A DNA stretch of 64,000 nt from Rhodocollybia butyracea (GCA_015501585.1 JADNRY010000008.1:434001-498000); one strand, 5' to 3'; shown: positions 23,045 to 35,646, counted from the first letter of the stretch. Notes: generated by a model from the letters alone, not told the origin. Translations and numbers: made by a program.

Positions 23045-24576
23045 ATGGACGACTCTGTTATACACGCATTAGCTGGAGCAGGTACGCTAAGAACCCTCCA
23101 GACGATACATGATATTTACTCGATTAGGTGGTGGTGTTTTGGTGAGAGTTTATCAGCAAAACGAGGGATTTCGCGACATTAATGCAGAAGATCTGTTCGA
23201 AAGGCCATGACAGCCACATAGTGCGCTTCCTTCTCTTTTTTGAGGAAGTAAGGCTAACTAATATCTCGATTGATAGCCCTCTTGTCTTTCTTTCCACACG
23301 TGCAGCCGTGAAGACTCAGAACGAGAACAAGGTCTGTTCCGAACCAGCCAGGTATGCTTCGTGTGCTTAGATGTGTTTTGCAGTCCGTGTACCAGGCTGT
23401 CGTTGAGATTCTCGAACGAGAAGGTCTCACGGGTCTTTATAGTGGCCTAAGTTCCAGCTTGCTTGGAATTGCTGTGACCAACGGGTATGTCGTTCGGCCA
23501 TCTCACCAGAATTCTTGTTCAATCTCATTTTTGCCTAGAGTTTACTACTACTTTTACGAGAGGTCCAAGGGCATCTTTCTTATTAATGGAAAGAAAGGCC
23601 TGAGTACGATGGAATCGATAATTACTGGGCTGATTGCAGGTATCTCCGCTGTCTTGTCCATTATGCTATACGTGATCTTATTATTTCTAGGTTGTGCTAC
23701 AACAATCATCAGCAATCCTGTATGGGTCGTTCAAACAACTCAAGCTGTGCGTACGATGGATCAAAATTCGGACGTAGAGATAAAGAAGCTGGGATTCTTG
23801 GAGACACTTCGACATATTATGGCCAAGTCTGGACTAAAGTACGTACACATATTACTCTTTTCCCTGGATACAATTTTTGATGATTCTTCAGAGGTTTCTT
23901 TAGAGGGATCGGGCCTGCATTGGGTGACTTGTTTGTTTTGTTTCTTCTTGGGAATGATTGCTGAACTTACAAAAACAGTTCTCGTTGTCAACCCTGTAAT
24001 CCAATACTCAGTATTTGAGCAGCTGAAGAATATTCTCGCTGCACGACGGAAGCTGCAGCGCAAAGGTGATCTTACAGACTGGCACTTTTTTTTCCTTGGT
24101 GCCATATCAAAGCTAGGTATTGAGCATTCGCAGTTTTCTCTCTTCTTCACAAATTCTAACTGCGCCTTGCTAGTCGCCACGTCGGTCACCTATCCATACA
24201 TGTAACAGCTGCTCCCTTTTTGTCCCTGTCGGACTTGCTAACTTGTGGTCTTCAACTCTAGCGTTCTCAAAGCTAGGCTGCAAGCCGGGTCTACCAAGTA
24301 CAAATCTTCCCTTAGTGCTTTGGCTACGATACTGAAAGACGAAGGTATTAAGCAGTTCTATGCTAACAGACTGGTGCCCTAATCACTTTGCTAGGTATCG
24401 AGGGATTGTATGGAGGCATGAACAGTAAGCTTTTGCAAAGTGTACTAACGGCTGCGATTTTATTTGCCTTCCAACGCCGAATTTTCCTCATGACCAAAGA
24501 GGTGAGCCACTTTCAACCCCCAGAAGGTGGTTGTTGAAACCATTGTATCCAGGCTCTTGCTCTTGCTGCAAAATAA
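23045..24576 (+). CDS. Peroxisomal solute carrier (PMP47/ANT1/SLC25A17-like)
   Basis: Mitochondrial-carrier-family protein with three repeats. The start is MDDSVIHALAGAGGGVLAMTA. The three odd-helix signatures are YPLVFLSTRAAVKTQ, SNPVWVVQTTQ and TYPYIVLKARLQ. These diverge from the PxDxxK consensus of mitochondrial carriers in the way seen in PMP47-type peroxisomal carriers, which exchange adenine nucleotides or cofactors (ATP, CoA, NAD) across the peroxisomal membrane for fatty-acid activation and beta-oxidation. Other blocks: EREGLTGLYSGLSSSLLGI, YYYFYERSKG, NPVIQYSVFEQLKN, ILKDEGIEGLYGGMNSKLLQ, FAFQRRIFLMTKE. The last exon is tiny (ALALAAK, TAA at 24574-24576). About ten introns; the first exons are only 12 to 40 bp of coding sequence. 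Confidence in the peroxisomal subtype comes from the repeat signatures. Confidence 0.85.
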
Positions 24577-24894
24577 TTTGGTTATCAGACTCAGAAGGAA
24601 CGAAAAGTATGTATGCATATGTGTATTAGTATAATATACACGTACGTGCTGTGTGCTGAGGCAAGATTCGCGTTTCTGGTGCGACATAAGCATTCGTTGG
24701 TACTTGACATGTCTTGTCATTGGCCTAAAGATCTGCTAAAACCGAATTCAGTTTACTATTTATCCTTGTTTTAGGCTTGAAAAGCAGATTGTGAGGTGTA
24801 CATATACAGAATAGAGGATTGTCCTGGGTTAGACCAACTGTACGTATTGCAGCTGATACTAATCAAGCGCTCAATAACCTTTCTCTGTAATATC
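24577..24894. other. Intergenic region upstream of TRAPPC2L
   Basis: About 320 bp without a supported gene; AT-rich with alternating purine-pyrimidine stretches (tatgcatatgtgtattag). Confidence 0.5.
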
Positions 24895-25539
24895 ATGGCA
24901 CCAAATCTTCGCTTGAATGCCGTAGCGTTTATTTCACCTCAGAATCACCCAATTTTAATCAGAACCTTTTCAAAACCAGACGAGACTGCAATTAAATACC
25001 ACTACATCGCCCATACCAGTCTAGACGTGATAGAGGAAAGAGGTACCGTTTTCCCAGCTTTCATTTACAAGCTCATTGATAACCCCAGTGAGCACCAAGT
25101 CGTCAGACTGCTATCTCGGTCTTCTCTACTCTATGGAAGATGTCGCAATATACGGTTATATCACACCACTCAAAGTCAAGATAGTCATCGCGTTAGGTGA
25201 ACCGTGAAATCCTGGAAGAAACTGAAAAGCTCTTTAACTTTTCAACCTAGCCCTATCTGATTCTGTTGTGAGAGATATGGAAATCAACATGGTGCGAGAC
25301 CATTTCGTCCCATCTCTTGAACCGACCAAAACTCATCATATCCCAAGATTTTCAAAGCTCTACATATGGCGTACTATTCCGCTATTTCGAACCCTTTCTT
25401 GACTCTGGAAGAATCTTCTGGACACGATAGCTCTCGAAGTTTACTGGCTGGCAGTCCAAAATGGAAGAATCTACGAAGCCGTATTGATGAGATAGCCAGG
25501 ATAGTAGGGAATTCGTCCGGTGCTTCTACAGGAGGATAG
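24895..25539 (+). CDS. TRAPPC2L: TRAPP complex subunit TRAPPC2L/Tca17 homologue
   Basis: Longin-fold subunit of the TRAPP tethering complex, which activates Ypt1/Rab1-class GTPases at the Golgi. Exon 1 gives MAPNLRLNAVAFISPQNHP, LIRTF and FHYxxHTSLDV-type sequence (KYHYIAHTSLDVIEER). After an intron it continues with YLGLLYSMEDVAIYGYITP and KVKIVIAL, then LSDSVVRDMEINM and IFKALHMAYYSAISNPF, which match the family core from strand beta-3 to the last helix. The C-terminal tail (GSPKWKNLRSRIDEIARIV) is longer than in human TRAPPC2L (about 140 residues). Introns: near 25043-25088, 25199-25251 and 25291-25349. Stop TAG 25537-25539. Confidence 0.85.
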
Positions 25540-26285
25540 ACGATAGATTTTTGCTTGAAAATGTTAGAGGCGTTTGTTGGACAGTCGTGTGTGACCTGCT
25601 GGCTGCCTGGTTCTTGTCCTCTCAGTTCGTACGCACCTTCATGGTGTAATTTTACTGCGAGCTTGAGCAGGTTCAACTCGATGTTTAATGGACCTAGATT
25701 CAACATACCCTTCATTGACTCTGCTGATACAAGAACACCTCGGTTGAGACAGATACGGGTAGATATTCGGCGCTTTAGTAGTCTACCTATCTTATGCTAT
25801 TCTGAATATTCACTTGATTTCGTGCACTGGTCCCATATCTGCGATGCCGTTACCTGAAGGTGCCCCAGTACATCATCTAGGAACAGCCGAGCCCCAGCTA
25901 TATGTATCGCGCCAAATGCATGCTTGGAAAGGAAAACCGACGGGGTCCCAAGCCGTACCACTGTACATTAGGAAAATAGATAGACTAAGACCGTATACCC
26001 AGACCGCAAACGCGCAGCTATCTCTATTCACACAATGCACACAGGCCAACAGTAAATTTGTCGCCACAGAAGGGGCGGCTCGCGCGAGCCGCCGATGTTA
26101 CAACTCTCTGCCAAGGCTCGTAGAACAGCAAAAAGCGCCAAGCACCAAGATGCCCATGTATAATAGGGTGAAGGATACACTAACACATTTTATCTGCCAT
26201 TAATTCTAGGACTGAGGCCCAATGGGAGTGCGACTGGTTTCAGACCGTACTGAACAGCAGAGAGTAAAACCTTGGCATCGTTCGA
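25540..26285. other. Non-coding stretch between TRAPPC2L and a gene relic
   Basis: About 750 bp with no gene I can support on either strand. It holds a 20-bp perfect palindrome (26074-26093) annotated separately. Confidence 0.45.
26074..26093. repeat. 20-bp perfect GC-rich palindrome
   Basis: GGCGGCTCGCGCGAGCCGCC is identical to its reverse complement. It stands out in a moderately AT-rich non-coding stretch. It could be a protein-binding site, a transposon scar or chance. Confidence 0.7.
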
Positions 26286-26858
26286 CTACTGATACTTGAT
26301 CTTCGCGACCACTGATTGGCAAAAGCTGTCCCGAGGCTTCTTCAGTGCGACCTCGATGAAGGGGAGCGGCATGAAGCACGTCGCACGGAAATCCAATACC
26401 ACCACTACTAACCGGCCATCCTCCATTGTACGCTTCCTGAAGTTACCCGAGTTGAAATCGGAAGGACAGAGGAATCGACTGTAGCTAGATATATCGCCAC
26501 GAAAAAAAATCGATGCGCAGTAATTTAAAGATTTTGTGAATATGAGCATAGAAGTCCTGGTCGGACTTGTAATTGGCGTTGGGGAACCACTCGGGAAAGT
26601 ACCCGTGGTAATCTGCCGTAAACGCATGGAATACGCGAGGGCTTGTATCATTATGTCTAAGACACCAGCGTCGCGGAAAGCCTTCACGGTTCAACGTTCA
26701 ATCTTGTGTGCGCGCCTCGTCGATGGTAACGTTGGGGCCATATTTGATCCACCCAATGACCGACGTAGTAGAAGGGTCGACGATGGTGATTCCGCGAACG
26801 AAGCCGAGATTCAAGCAGTGGACCACAATTTTCTCGGAGGGCAGACTCGGATTGAATA
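26286..26858 (-). pseudogene. Decayed phosphotransferase-like (APH/kinase-fold) gene
   Basis: Minus-strand fragments in different frames resemble the C-terminal half of fungal aminoglycoside-phosphotransferase-like proteins: SLPSEKIVVHCLNLGFVRG with IVDPSTTSVIGWI, then RVFHAFTADYHGYFPEW, then FLCPSDFNSGNF and VVVVLDFRATCFMPLPFIEVAL. In active members the HGD(x)NxxN and (I/L)DF/DW elements carry catalytic and metal-binding Asp/Asn; here the first is changed to HCLNLG. Frames shift at an eight-T run (near 26503-26510), and an in-frame stop follows TQD near 26700. No intact start or N-lobe is visible. I judge it a relic; an intron-rich functional gene is less likely because the conserved motifs themselves are altered. 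Confidence 0.5.
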
Positions 26859-26908
26859 GATCTTCTTAGCGCTCGATAACATTTTTAGCGCTCATTCAAT
26901 TTTTCATT

Positions 26909-29165
26909 ATGCCTGCTGTTCGTTCACTTCCTCCTCCATCCAAAAAGCGGAAGATCGCTTCATCTTCATCGAAGATATCCTTGCTCGAAAAACAATTAAC
27001 CTCTGCAGTATCAAGTAACGGGTCTTTAAATGATCTGGTAGACCTCACTTCCATTGCTCTGCAGAGTAATTCACAGGCCGAAGATGCTTCCAAAGCTATC
27101 TGGGCTTTGTATAGAGTCTGGGTAACTGTGATCAATAATGGAAAGCTTAGTTCACTACTCGATGGAAATGCCAAAGTTGTAAAAGCATGGTTATGGGACC
27201 GGCTGAACGAGTACGTGGAACTACTCAGTGGCTTATTGAAGGATGAGGAGAAGACTCTCAGGGTAAGTTCGCTTGAGATAAAGCAAATCTTGTACCATCC
27301 TCACAAATTTGTTTAGACTTCGGCCCTTCAAATACTCTTCTCTCTGCAGACACATCTGTCCAAGGCAGCTTCAGACTCTGCTTCAAGCTCGGCTACGCCC
27401 CAGTTTCACGTGTCGCATTTCCGGAAAATTGTCCATGCGTTGCTATTTTGTCCGCCTTCGCATCGAAGCAGCAAATTCAAGTCCAGTGATCCCTTGACGG
27501 ACGGAAAAATTGATGCAGATGTCTTGCATCTTTTCTATGAGAACTGGTTCAGCGTCCACGATGATATTCGATGGTTCTTCCTACGTGAAGCTGGGTAAGT
27601 CGGCATCAGAGCTCTAACCGCCTTCATCTTGTCATGCTGAAATAAATTTTTAGAACACTACTTCACAATCTCACTTCTCAAGGACCAAACTGGCCCAAAA
27701 CTCATCCATATGTCCCCACAAACGCGTTGTCTATCTTAGAGAAATTAACGACCTTTCCCACTGAACAACAAGAGTTGAATTCATGGTGGGTGAGTGAGTT
27801 CGGGAAAAAGCCAAAGGCTGTCAAGGGAAAAGGAAAGGGCCCAGACGTTGATGGTGAAGATGAGGAGGATGAGGACAAGCCAGAGCTGAAGGATGAAGAC
27901 GAGGACGACTGGCGCAAGTTCTTTGACGAGCAGGACGCCACCGACGCCAAAGATAAAACCAAAAACACCCGAGGAATAAAGGGTCGAATACATACGTTAA
28001 CTCTTCATCAATCGCTGCATAACCTATCCTCACACCGAGCGGTATTTACAAGAGCATGGCTGAATCTTCTTTCCAAGTTGTCTACAAGTACAAACGATGA
28101 CGAAGGACGAGAAAGAAACAAGGCTCTCGCCACTCGCGCCCTTTCCGTCATGCACCGTGGTGTTCTTCCATTCCTCACCCGACCCGTGCTTGTGATGGAC
28201 TGGGTTGGAGCATGCGTGGATTATGGCAAGTTTTCTGTTCCTTTACATTGATATTCTTTATTGATCCTCGTGCAGGTGGTACCGTTGGTCTTTTAGCGCT
28301 CAACGCACTGTACGAGCTTATGAAAGAATATAATCTGTGAGTGCTTAGCTTCGGGTAATGTTAAACTTAACTGGTTCGTCCATAGCGACTACCCATCCTT
28401 CTACACTCGTCTCTACGCCTTCCTGGACCGAGACGTTCTTCATCTCAAACACCGAGCAAGATTCTTCAGGTTGACAGAAATGTTTCTGAGTTCAACGTGA
28501 GTGCTTGTCGTCTATGATAAATGCCCAACTGAATTCGTCTATAGACATCTTCCACTGACACTATTGGCATCATTCCTCAAACGTCTTGCGCGGCTTTCCC
28601 TAAATGCACCCCCGCCAGCGATAGTGATGATCATACCATTCACGTATAACATCATGAAAAGGCATCCAGGGCTTATGGTAATGATTCATCGGGACGGCGA
28701 GATGGAGTTTCAAGGTGTGTTTACTTGTTATCGTCCGATCCCGATCTGTACAAACGCACTATGCAGACCCTTTTAACGCAGGGGAGCCAAACCCTTTGTT
28801 AACAAACGCACTCTCATCCTCTCTCTGGGAGCTTCACACTCATGTTTCACACTACCACACCCCGGTTTCAACACTAGCAAAAATTTTCGGCGAGGTGTTT
28901 ACCAAAGAAAAGTATGCGATGGAAGATTTCTTAGATCACGGTTTTGCTAGCGTCAGTATCATTCTCTCTTCTTCCTCCCACTCGCTGACTGCCTTTACTT
29001 CAGCTTTTTGATGCAGAAGCAAGCCGAAAGATCAAAAAAGAGCCAGCGTTAGCGCTCGAGCTGGAACATCAGACAGCTCAAAGACCTGATGTCATGCTGT
29101 TTGAAGGTGGTGAAGGCAACGACATTGGGCATGGGGATGTGGTGACCAAGCTATGGGCTTTCTGA
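26909..29165 (+). CDS. NOC4: Nucleolar complex protein 4 (CBF/Mak21 domain)
   Basis: Ribosome biogenesis factor; Noc4 with Nop14 acts in the nucleolus in maturation and export of the 40S precursor. The start is MPAVRSLPPPSKKRKIASS, with a basic nucleolar-type N-terminus. Helical HEAT-like repeats follow (LNDLVDLTSIALQ, ASKAIWALYRVWVTVI). The middle contains a highly charged insert (DEEDEDKPELKDEDEDDWRK). The CBF/Mak21 domain covers HRAVFTRAWLNLL, RGVLPFLTRPVLVMDW, VGLLALNALYELMKEYNLD, YPSFYTRLYAFLD, ARFFRLTEMFLSST, LPLTLLASFLKRLARLSL and a C-terminal SSLWELHTHVSHYHTPV. The protein ends DVVTKLWAF. About eight introns. The family match is strong over the full CBF domain. Confidence 0.9.
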
Positions 29166-29678
29166 CCGCTTAATTTGGATTCCGATGCTGTGACAAATGA
29201 AAACCGTCTCGAAGCGCACCGGATTGACATACAGTGCGTTAGACGCATCGAAAGACTTGAAACCAAGCTGCTCTAGGTTGTGAAAGGCTCGATCAGCTAA
29301 ATAGCTTGATTCTTTATCAAACTCATCACTTCCTGTTGGCTGCTTGCTACTTTAGTTATTATGCACTTATTGTATACTTTCCTTGCAGGAATGCAAGGGA
29401 AGCAGGGCTAACGAAATCACACGTAGATCTGAGCTCTTCAGAGCCGGGAGAACTGGAAACGAAACTTTGCACAGGGTTTGAGTCAGGTTTTGTGGTTAGT
29501 CACTAGCTCTAGGCCTACCTCGACGGAGCTTCGGGGAAGTTAGCTCAGGCATGTAAAAAAGCTCAGGATGTAGCAACGCAGTCTCGAGCGCGAGCCACGA
29601 TGCGGTTTTGATGTATTGGTAAACCATGTTGCAATGCGCAATACAAGATAATCTCCTAAGTATGGAACGATATGGTGT
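29166..29678. other. Intergenic region between convergent NOC4 and RTP1-like genes
   Basis: About 510 bp of shared 3' flank; no exon, RNA gene or repeat seen. Confidence 0.5.
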
Positions 29679-32600
29679 TTAAATACCTAGTCTTGCCAAC
29701 TCCAGCCCAGCCAGCTCTTCTGAGGCCTCCCGTGCCATCACTCTAACAAGCATATCGTCGTCTGTTCCAGAGATATATCCCAATGTGATTCGCATTCTTT
29801 TGGATAACTCCGGAGACAGAGGAGGAAGTTTCTGAGAAGATTCGTATATCTCTGCCGTCAACCCGCGAATCAAGATAGAAAGAAAATGAAGTGCTGCTCT
29901 CCGGAGTGGCGGAAATTTTGAGTTTGTAGAAGTAGGGTGATCATCCATTTGAAGTTCCGCTGTCTTTTCTCTTGAGCTATCATTGGTACTGGTTGATGTT
30001 GTCTCGACTTGGAGGAGGTCCACCATTCCCTCCACTAGGTCAACAAAATAAGGAAGTACCGCTAACGGGTATGTTTTCTGACAGTCTGCCAAAATAGACA
30101 AGGACGACGTGCGCAGCGTAGTCGGGGCGGTTTGGGATCGGACCACGCGCAGGAGTGGGGGGATGATGACATCTCCTAGAGGGATATGAGTGATACGAAA
30201 ACGGGCCAATACTAAGGAAACTTACTGGTAGCTCCCAATGCTTCACCGCATCTGCCTATCACTAATGAAAGGGCCTCCCCAAGCCTTATTCTAGTGTCTA
30301 CATCCTGTTGAGTCATATTACCTGCTTCCAGACCGCCCAATTCTTTTGTATAGTTATACACTAAGCTCTTCAGCACGCTACGGTCATGCTTTTCCACGAG
30401 AGCCGCAAGCCCTTGTACTGCATTCAGAAATATGTACGAGTCATCATCCTGTATTGACTGTAAAAAAATTTCTTGTATAGCAGGAATGAGCGCTGGATCT
30501 AATTTTTCGGAGTCTGGGGAATCTGACGAAACGAGTTGACGAAGGAGAAGCAGCCCGTGAGCGCGAACGGGGAGGATAGGATCTTGAAGAAGCTTGAGGG
30601 CTCTTTGGTATATGTCTCGCGGATCCTCCTCGCCTGTATCGCTGGTTTTCCGTGTGATGTCGTCTCCAGATGCAACGCGAGCGGTCATAACCATACGAGC
30701 TTCTCGGGCAACTGCCCTCACTGCAGAGGGACTATTATTCACAAGAGGCTCGAGAAGCTCGAAAACCTCGTTGAGTATAGGCTCCGTACGTGCTGACAAT
30801 GTCTCATTCGCTAATCCGTCAGATGAGAAGCGTTTTCAGGGAATAGAAACACGGGGCCTTCACCTTCGAGAACTGAAAGTAAAAGAGTGACAGTCGTCTC
30901 TTTCATTTCATCGTCTGCTGTAAAGGATTCGGAGTCAGATAAATCGTCGTCGCTGTCTACGTCGCTAACAGGTCCTCTTCAGTTTGAGGAACCGGCTGAA
31001 GCTCAGATAGACGGATTCCGGTCGTCATGGGTTTTGACTTTGGTAGCACACGCCTGGGTTGCGAAACCGTAGCGGTTTCAAGTGCTTGTTTGATGAATGT
31101 CAATATCTGGATAGGTTTAGAAAATAGTCCACCCGACTTGGATTTATCCGACATCTCCGTCTGCATCTGCATTATCAGTTGAAGGTAAAGTAGAGTGCTA
31201 AATAACCGTTAGCGAAAAAAATACCTCATATCCAGACGGCGTCACTAACCGAATCGGATTCGCATCACTTTTTCTATTTTCTTGGTAGCCTTCCAAAAGT
31301 CTGACAAAGAAAAGGGACTGTATGTCGTCCCGGTTTGTAGACTTGAGGAATGTTGTTAAATGGCGAGGTTCCGGATATAAATCAAGGATATTTTCTCCAG
31401 GATCCAGTTCGCCGGATTTGTCTGTTCTTTTTAACTCTTCTGGGGTGAATAGAGACAGCTTGTTGGGAGATTGTGGGCTAAATGGTATCAAATTAAACCA
31501 ATTAGTTAAGAAGGGAATTAATCTTACTCTGAAACTCGTCTCACATGGCCCTCAAGGTTTGTTTGCCACTGGCCAGCCTCCTCGTCGAAAATATGCCATA
31601 GGGCATTCATTGCTTCTGAAGCAGAGACGATTCTGAACCAGGTCACCAGGAGACCTCGCACAGTTTCCTTTAGCTCAGGATCCGATATTCTGATGGAGTC
31701 CAGATGGAAAAGCAATCCGTACAGAGACGCTACTATTGGTGATAGCAGCGTACTGATAAGCATCGGAGAGGGATCGGAATTTGTAATCAAAGTGGTCAGT
31801 GTGTTCAGAGCAATCCCCACAGACATCGATTCTGTGTCCGGGGTATCTTGGAGAATTGGGCCGTGTAGCATGGAGATCATGACTTGTGAGGTAGCCCCGC
31901 CATCGACTGTTAACATCTGTGACAGCGCGAAAGCGGCAGCTCTCCTGTAAGCAGGATACTGACTCTCTTGAAGGAGATTTATGATGCGAGGCATTATCAT
32001 TGAGAAATAATCCTACAGGAGCTGAACATCAACGTAATATACAAAGGTTAATCAGCTCACCTCTGGCTTCACACCCGCAGGCGCCGTGCTTAAAACTCGG
32101 GCAACGTGCTGCAACTTTTCAAGCTGCACATCGTCTATATTCTCACCGTCTCCAAAAACAGCAGCACATAGACCTTTGACTCCCTCTGGTCGTAAAAGTT
32201 GTTTGCTCATGAGATACCCACATGTGCGGCGGACGTGCACTACAGACTTTGTTAAAGACATGACACTCCCCAGAGCAACAATTGCCTCTGCTGGAGGAAG
32301 CCTGATATTTATCAAAGATGATATTGGATGCTAAGTAAAAAGGTGCACACACATAGCCATAAGTCGCATAACTAAAGGTCGTGCATCATCTAGTGGTGCC
32401 ATACTATTTATTGATAGTGATTTTGGAAGCCATCCCACAGCTATAGCGGGTCTGAGAATTTCAGGCAAGTGCCGTTGAAGAATAGATTGAGTTATTAGCG
32501 TGTTGGACATGTTTCCATGGATGCCTTCAGGAAAGATAAGCGACATATGCCGAGAGACCAGGTCAGTTAAGTGGCGGTAATCATCCGGAGTCGAAGTAAG

Positions 32601-33005
32601 ATCAATGATTTTTGTTCCAGCAACCGCGGAGGTAGAGGTGCTAGGCCAAGAAGTTATAACATGAGATAACAGAGGATCTAAGCCCCATCGGAATGTTATG
32701 GAGAGCAAAGTCCTCAGTTGGCTTAGATCGCGAGTCCCAAGAAGCGGAGCTGCATTGTCCGGTGCATCTGCGTCAATTATCCGCTGAACTTTTTCAACCA
32801 CAACAAGTGCTTCATCGGCAGTTCTGAGTTGAACGTTTTCCAGAGTCGCAGAACCATCTATTGTTGACGGGTAGTTAATATCGCTGTAATAGTTTTGGAG
32901 ACGCTGCAAGAGCGCTGATTTTAGTTGTGTCTGAGGTGTCGATAAGGAGTCGATGAGACAAGACCCAGCGCGGAGCGTCGTCGCAAGCTCGTTTTCAGCG
33001 GACAT
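29679..33005 (-). CDS. RTP1: RNA polymerase II assembly factor RTP1/TANGO6-like HEAT protein
   Basis: Large all-helical protein. It begins MSAENELATTLRAGSCLID on the minus strand and ends VMAREASEELAGLELARLGI. The C-terminal half has the RTP1 signature regions: DIYQRALKLLQDPILPVRAHG, LLLLRQLV, DSYIFLNAVQGLAALVEKH, TRIRLGEALSLVIGRCGEAL, and in the last part PPLRRAALHFLSILIRGL. These correspond to the two RTP1 C-terminal domains found in yeast Rtp1 and metazoan TANGO6/TMCO7. Yeast Rtp1 links RNA polymerase II subunits to import and nuclear pore factors. Acidic linker at about 30930-30990 (TDVDSDDDLSDSESF). Introns separate the segments near 30188-30212, 30800-30870, 31140-31230, 31480-31530 and 32000-32060. 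The start is the first ATG of the segment that shows the family N-terminus. Confidence 0.8.
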
Positions 33006-33367
33006 GACGGTTTGACGATGAGATCCGATCCGTCTCCGATCCGATTGGGCGGCCCGAAAAAAGTTGTTGGTAACTGGCCTGTACCAGCCTGCACTAGCTT
33101 CACTTGGGTATTTCTTTCGAGTAATAGGAACTTGGATCTCAGAATTGACACATAATTCGATGCTACTTGCTCATCAAACATTTTTTCACTCAAGCTCACC
33201 ACATGATACTGTGGCACTGCCTGCCTGTGAACAAAGTTATCATAGAGTCTGCCTACAAGGGAAGACAATATATCTGTAGTCTGTAGGGCTATAGAAAAGA
33301 TGCTCTTGGCCGGGATCCACTACTAGTTTTCGGCTTTTCAATCAACTTCGTCTCTTCGTCTCTTCCA
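33006..33367. other. Divergent promoter region of the RTP1-like and permease genes
   Basis: No exon supported. An open frame on the minus strand runs across it (to about 33268), but does not join in frame with the RTP1-like start. Confidence 0.45.
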
Positions 33368-35518
33368 ATGTCTACACAAGTACAAATCCCTGACATTGTC
33401 ACCGACGACGTAGTAGAAACAGGAGATGCTATGATAACAGAGTCCGACAGACGTCTTATCGAGTTGGGCTACAAACCAGAGTTCAGACGCGAAATGTCAC
33501 TCTTTGGAGTACTCGGGATCTCTTTCTGTGCTATAGGTATCCTGACAGGCTCTAGTGCTGCTTTCCAGACCGGTTTATTTTCTGGTGGTCCCTTGGGTAA
33601 GTGTTTTCTGATAAGAAAAACACCGATTGAGGTTTTGTACAGGCTTGTTCTGGGGATGGAACGTAAGGACACTAGCCCTTGGGTGCTGTCTGTATCCCTG
33701 TTTGACCCACCCTCCAGATTTGCTCCCTTTTCATGCTCTTTATTGCGTTGAGCCAAGCAGAGATTTGTAGTGCCTTGTAAGTTCTAAGTTATGTCCGTCA
33801 ATATAAACGCATATACTCAAAGATGATTGCAGCCCCACCATGGGTGGATTGTATTTCTGGGTCTCTAAGCTGAAGCCTGAACTGCCGTTTCTTGCCTGTA
33901 AGTGTTCGTTAGGAGCTAGCTATGACCGTATGCATACTTATCCCTCCTTAGATTGTACGGGTTGGATATACGCTATTGCCATGACTTTAACAGGTACCTC
34001 AGGTAATCTGAGGTACGTCGTCTCTCTTCAAGTACTAAATTGAAGTTATTATGAAAAAAGCATTGCAGTGTTGCGCTTTTCATAGCTTCACTCGCCGAAG
34101 TCGGATCGGGACGTACCCTCACTCGAGTGGAAATTACAGCTATTGCTTGGGGTATCAATATTCTGAGCGGTTTGATCAACACTGTCGGAACGAAAGCTAT
34201 CGGGAAAATGAGCAACTTTAATATATGGTGGACACTTGGAGGTACTTTGGTGCTTGTTATAACTCTTTTGGTCAAAGCCCCAGTCAAGGTATGAGCCTTT
34301 AAACAACTGGGTTGTCTTAACTTACAGAGATGCCGCAGAATACAGCCGATTTTGTCTTTACGGACTTGGAAAAGTATATCTTATATTTCAGCGTGCGACG
34401 AATGTATTTTAAATTATCTTAAGCACCACAGGTTGGAGCTCAAAAGGTTTTGTAGTACTTCTTGGCTTTCTCCAGGTAAGCATAACGAAAAACTTCTATT
34501 GTTTCCTAATAAGCTCTCTGCTATAGGCTGTTTACTCTCTCGAAGGAAGCGAAACAGCTGGCCAAGTCGCCGAAGAAGCCGTACGAGCAGAATGGCTTGC
34601 GCCTCTGGCTGTGGTGGGTAGTATCGTAGGGTCATGGATCATCGGTCTAGCATACATGCTCGCGCTTTTGTTCTCTGTTCAAAGCATCACTAACATCCAA
34701 GCAACTTCATTTGCTATCCCCATCGCGCAGTTATATTACGACGCGGTAGGGGAGCGTTTGGCTCTCATGTGCTTGGCGGTTATCTGTCTGGCTCAGTTTA
34801 TGGCTGCCGTGACAGCATTTACAGCCAGTTCTAGGCTGTATTACGCACTGGCTAGAGACAATGCGTTCCCTGCCAAGGGGGCGTTCATGGCGTTGAATCG
34901 ATATCAAGCACCGTATGTTGGAGTTTGGATGTCGGTTCTCATTGGGTGTGTAGTTTCTTGTGCTTATATTGGTTCAGTGATTGCGGTGGGTTTATCCCTC
35001 GGTGTGCAATACTCGTGCCTACATAACTATTCGGTTTAGTTCAACGCCATACTATCATCTGCTGCCATTGCTGTGATGCTCAGTTACTTGCAGCCAATTA
35101 TGATACGTGTCTTTTGGCCGTCTTCGTGAGTGATTGACTCATAATTCCTTCATTCAAGCTCACCACACACACGTCCTAGCCTCAAAGTTCGCGGACCATT
35201 CCATCTTGGAAAATGGTCATGGGCCATTAACGCCATAAGCTTTGCTGTTCGTTACCCTCTTTAATGCATTATTTATTGAATGCTCATTTGCACCATCCTG
35301 TTCAGTTTTCATCTTTTATTTGTGTGCTTTTCATCCTTCCGACTGCATTCCCAGTTAATAAGAACAATATGAACTACGCAGTGGTCTCTGTAGGAACTAT
35401 CATGATGCTCGTTGTCACGACATGGGTATTTTGGGGTCGTTTCCGGTATAAAGGACCTGTGGCAACGAGCGTAGTTCCGTCTAAGCGTTGTTCTGGGTCC
35501 GACGAGAAGATAGAGTAG
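33368..35518 (+). CDS. Amino-acid/GABA-type permease (APC superfamily)
   Basis: Twelve-segment plasma- or vacuolar-membrane transporter of the amino acid/choline group (Uga4/GABA permease-like). The cytosolic N-terminus ends ESDRRLIELGYKPEFRREM, followed by LFGVLGISFCAIGILTGSSA, the first broken helix, with substrate-binding main chain typical of APC proteins. Next come ICSLFMLFIALSQAEICSAL, GGLYFWVSKLKPE, VEITAIAWGINILSGLINT, SLEGSETAGQVAEEAV (conserved cytoplasmic loop of the family), WIIGLAYMLALLFSVQSI, IPIAQLYYDAVG, and FTASSRLYYALARDNAFP. The end has VPSKRCSGSDEKIE. About nine introns; the first joins GGPLG to LFWGWN. Start at ATG 33368 gives a normal N-terminus. Substrate cannot be told from the sequence. 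Confidence 0.9.
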
Positions 35519-35646
35519 AGTTTTGAGTGCACTCAAGTGATTGAATGTCCACGAATGATATAGCAATAACCATGCATATCGCAGGCTAGTCTACAGTGCT
35601 ATTACAGAGTTTGCGCTTGAGTCTCAAATACATAGTAGTGGGATAA

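Noticed and set aside
32921..33268. Minus-strand frame upstream of the RTP1-like gene as an extra exon
   Set aside because: It overlaps the RTP1-like start in another frame, and I found no splice that joins it; at most it is an upstream open frame.
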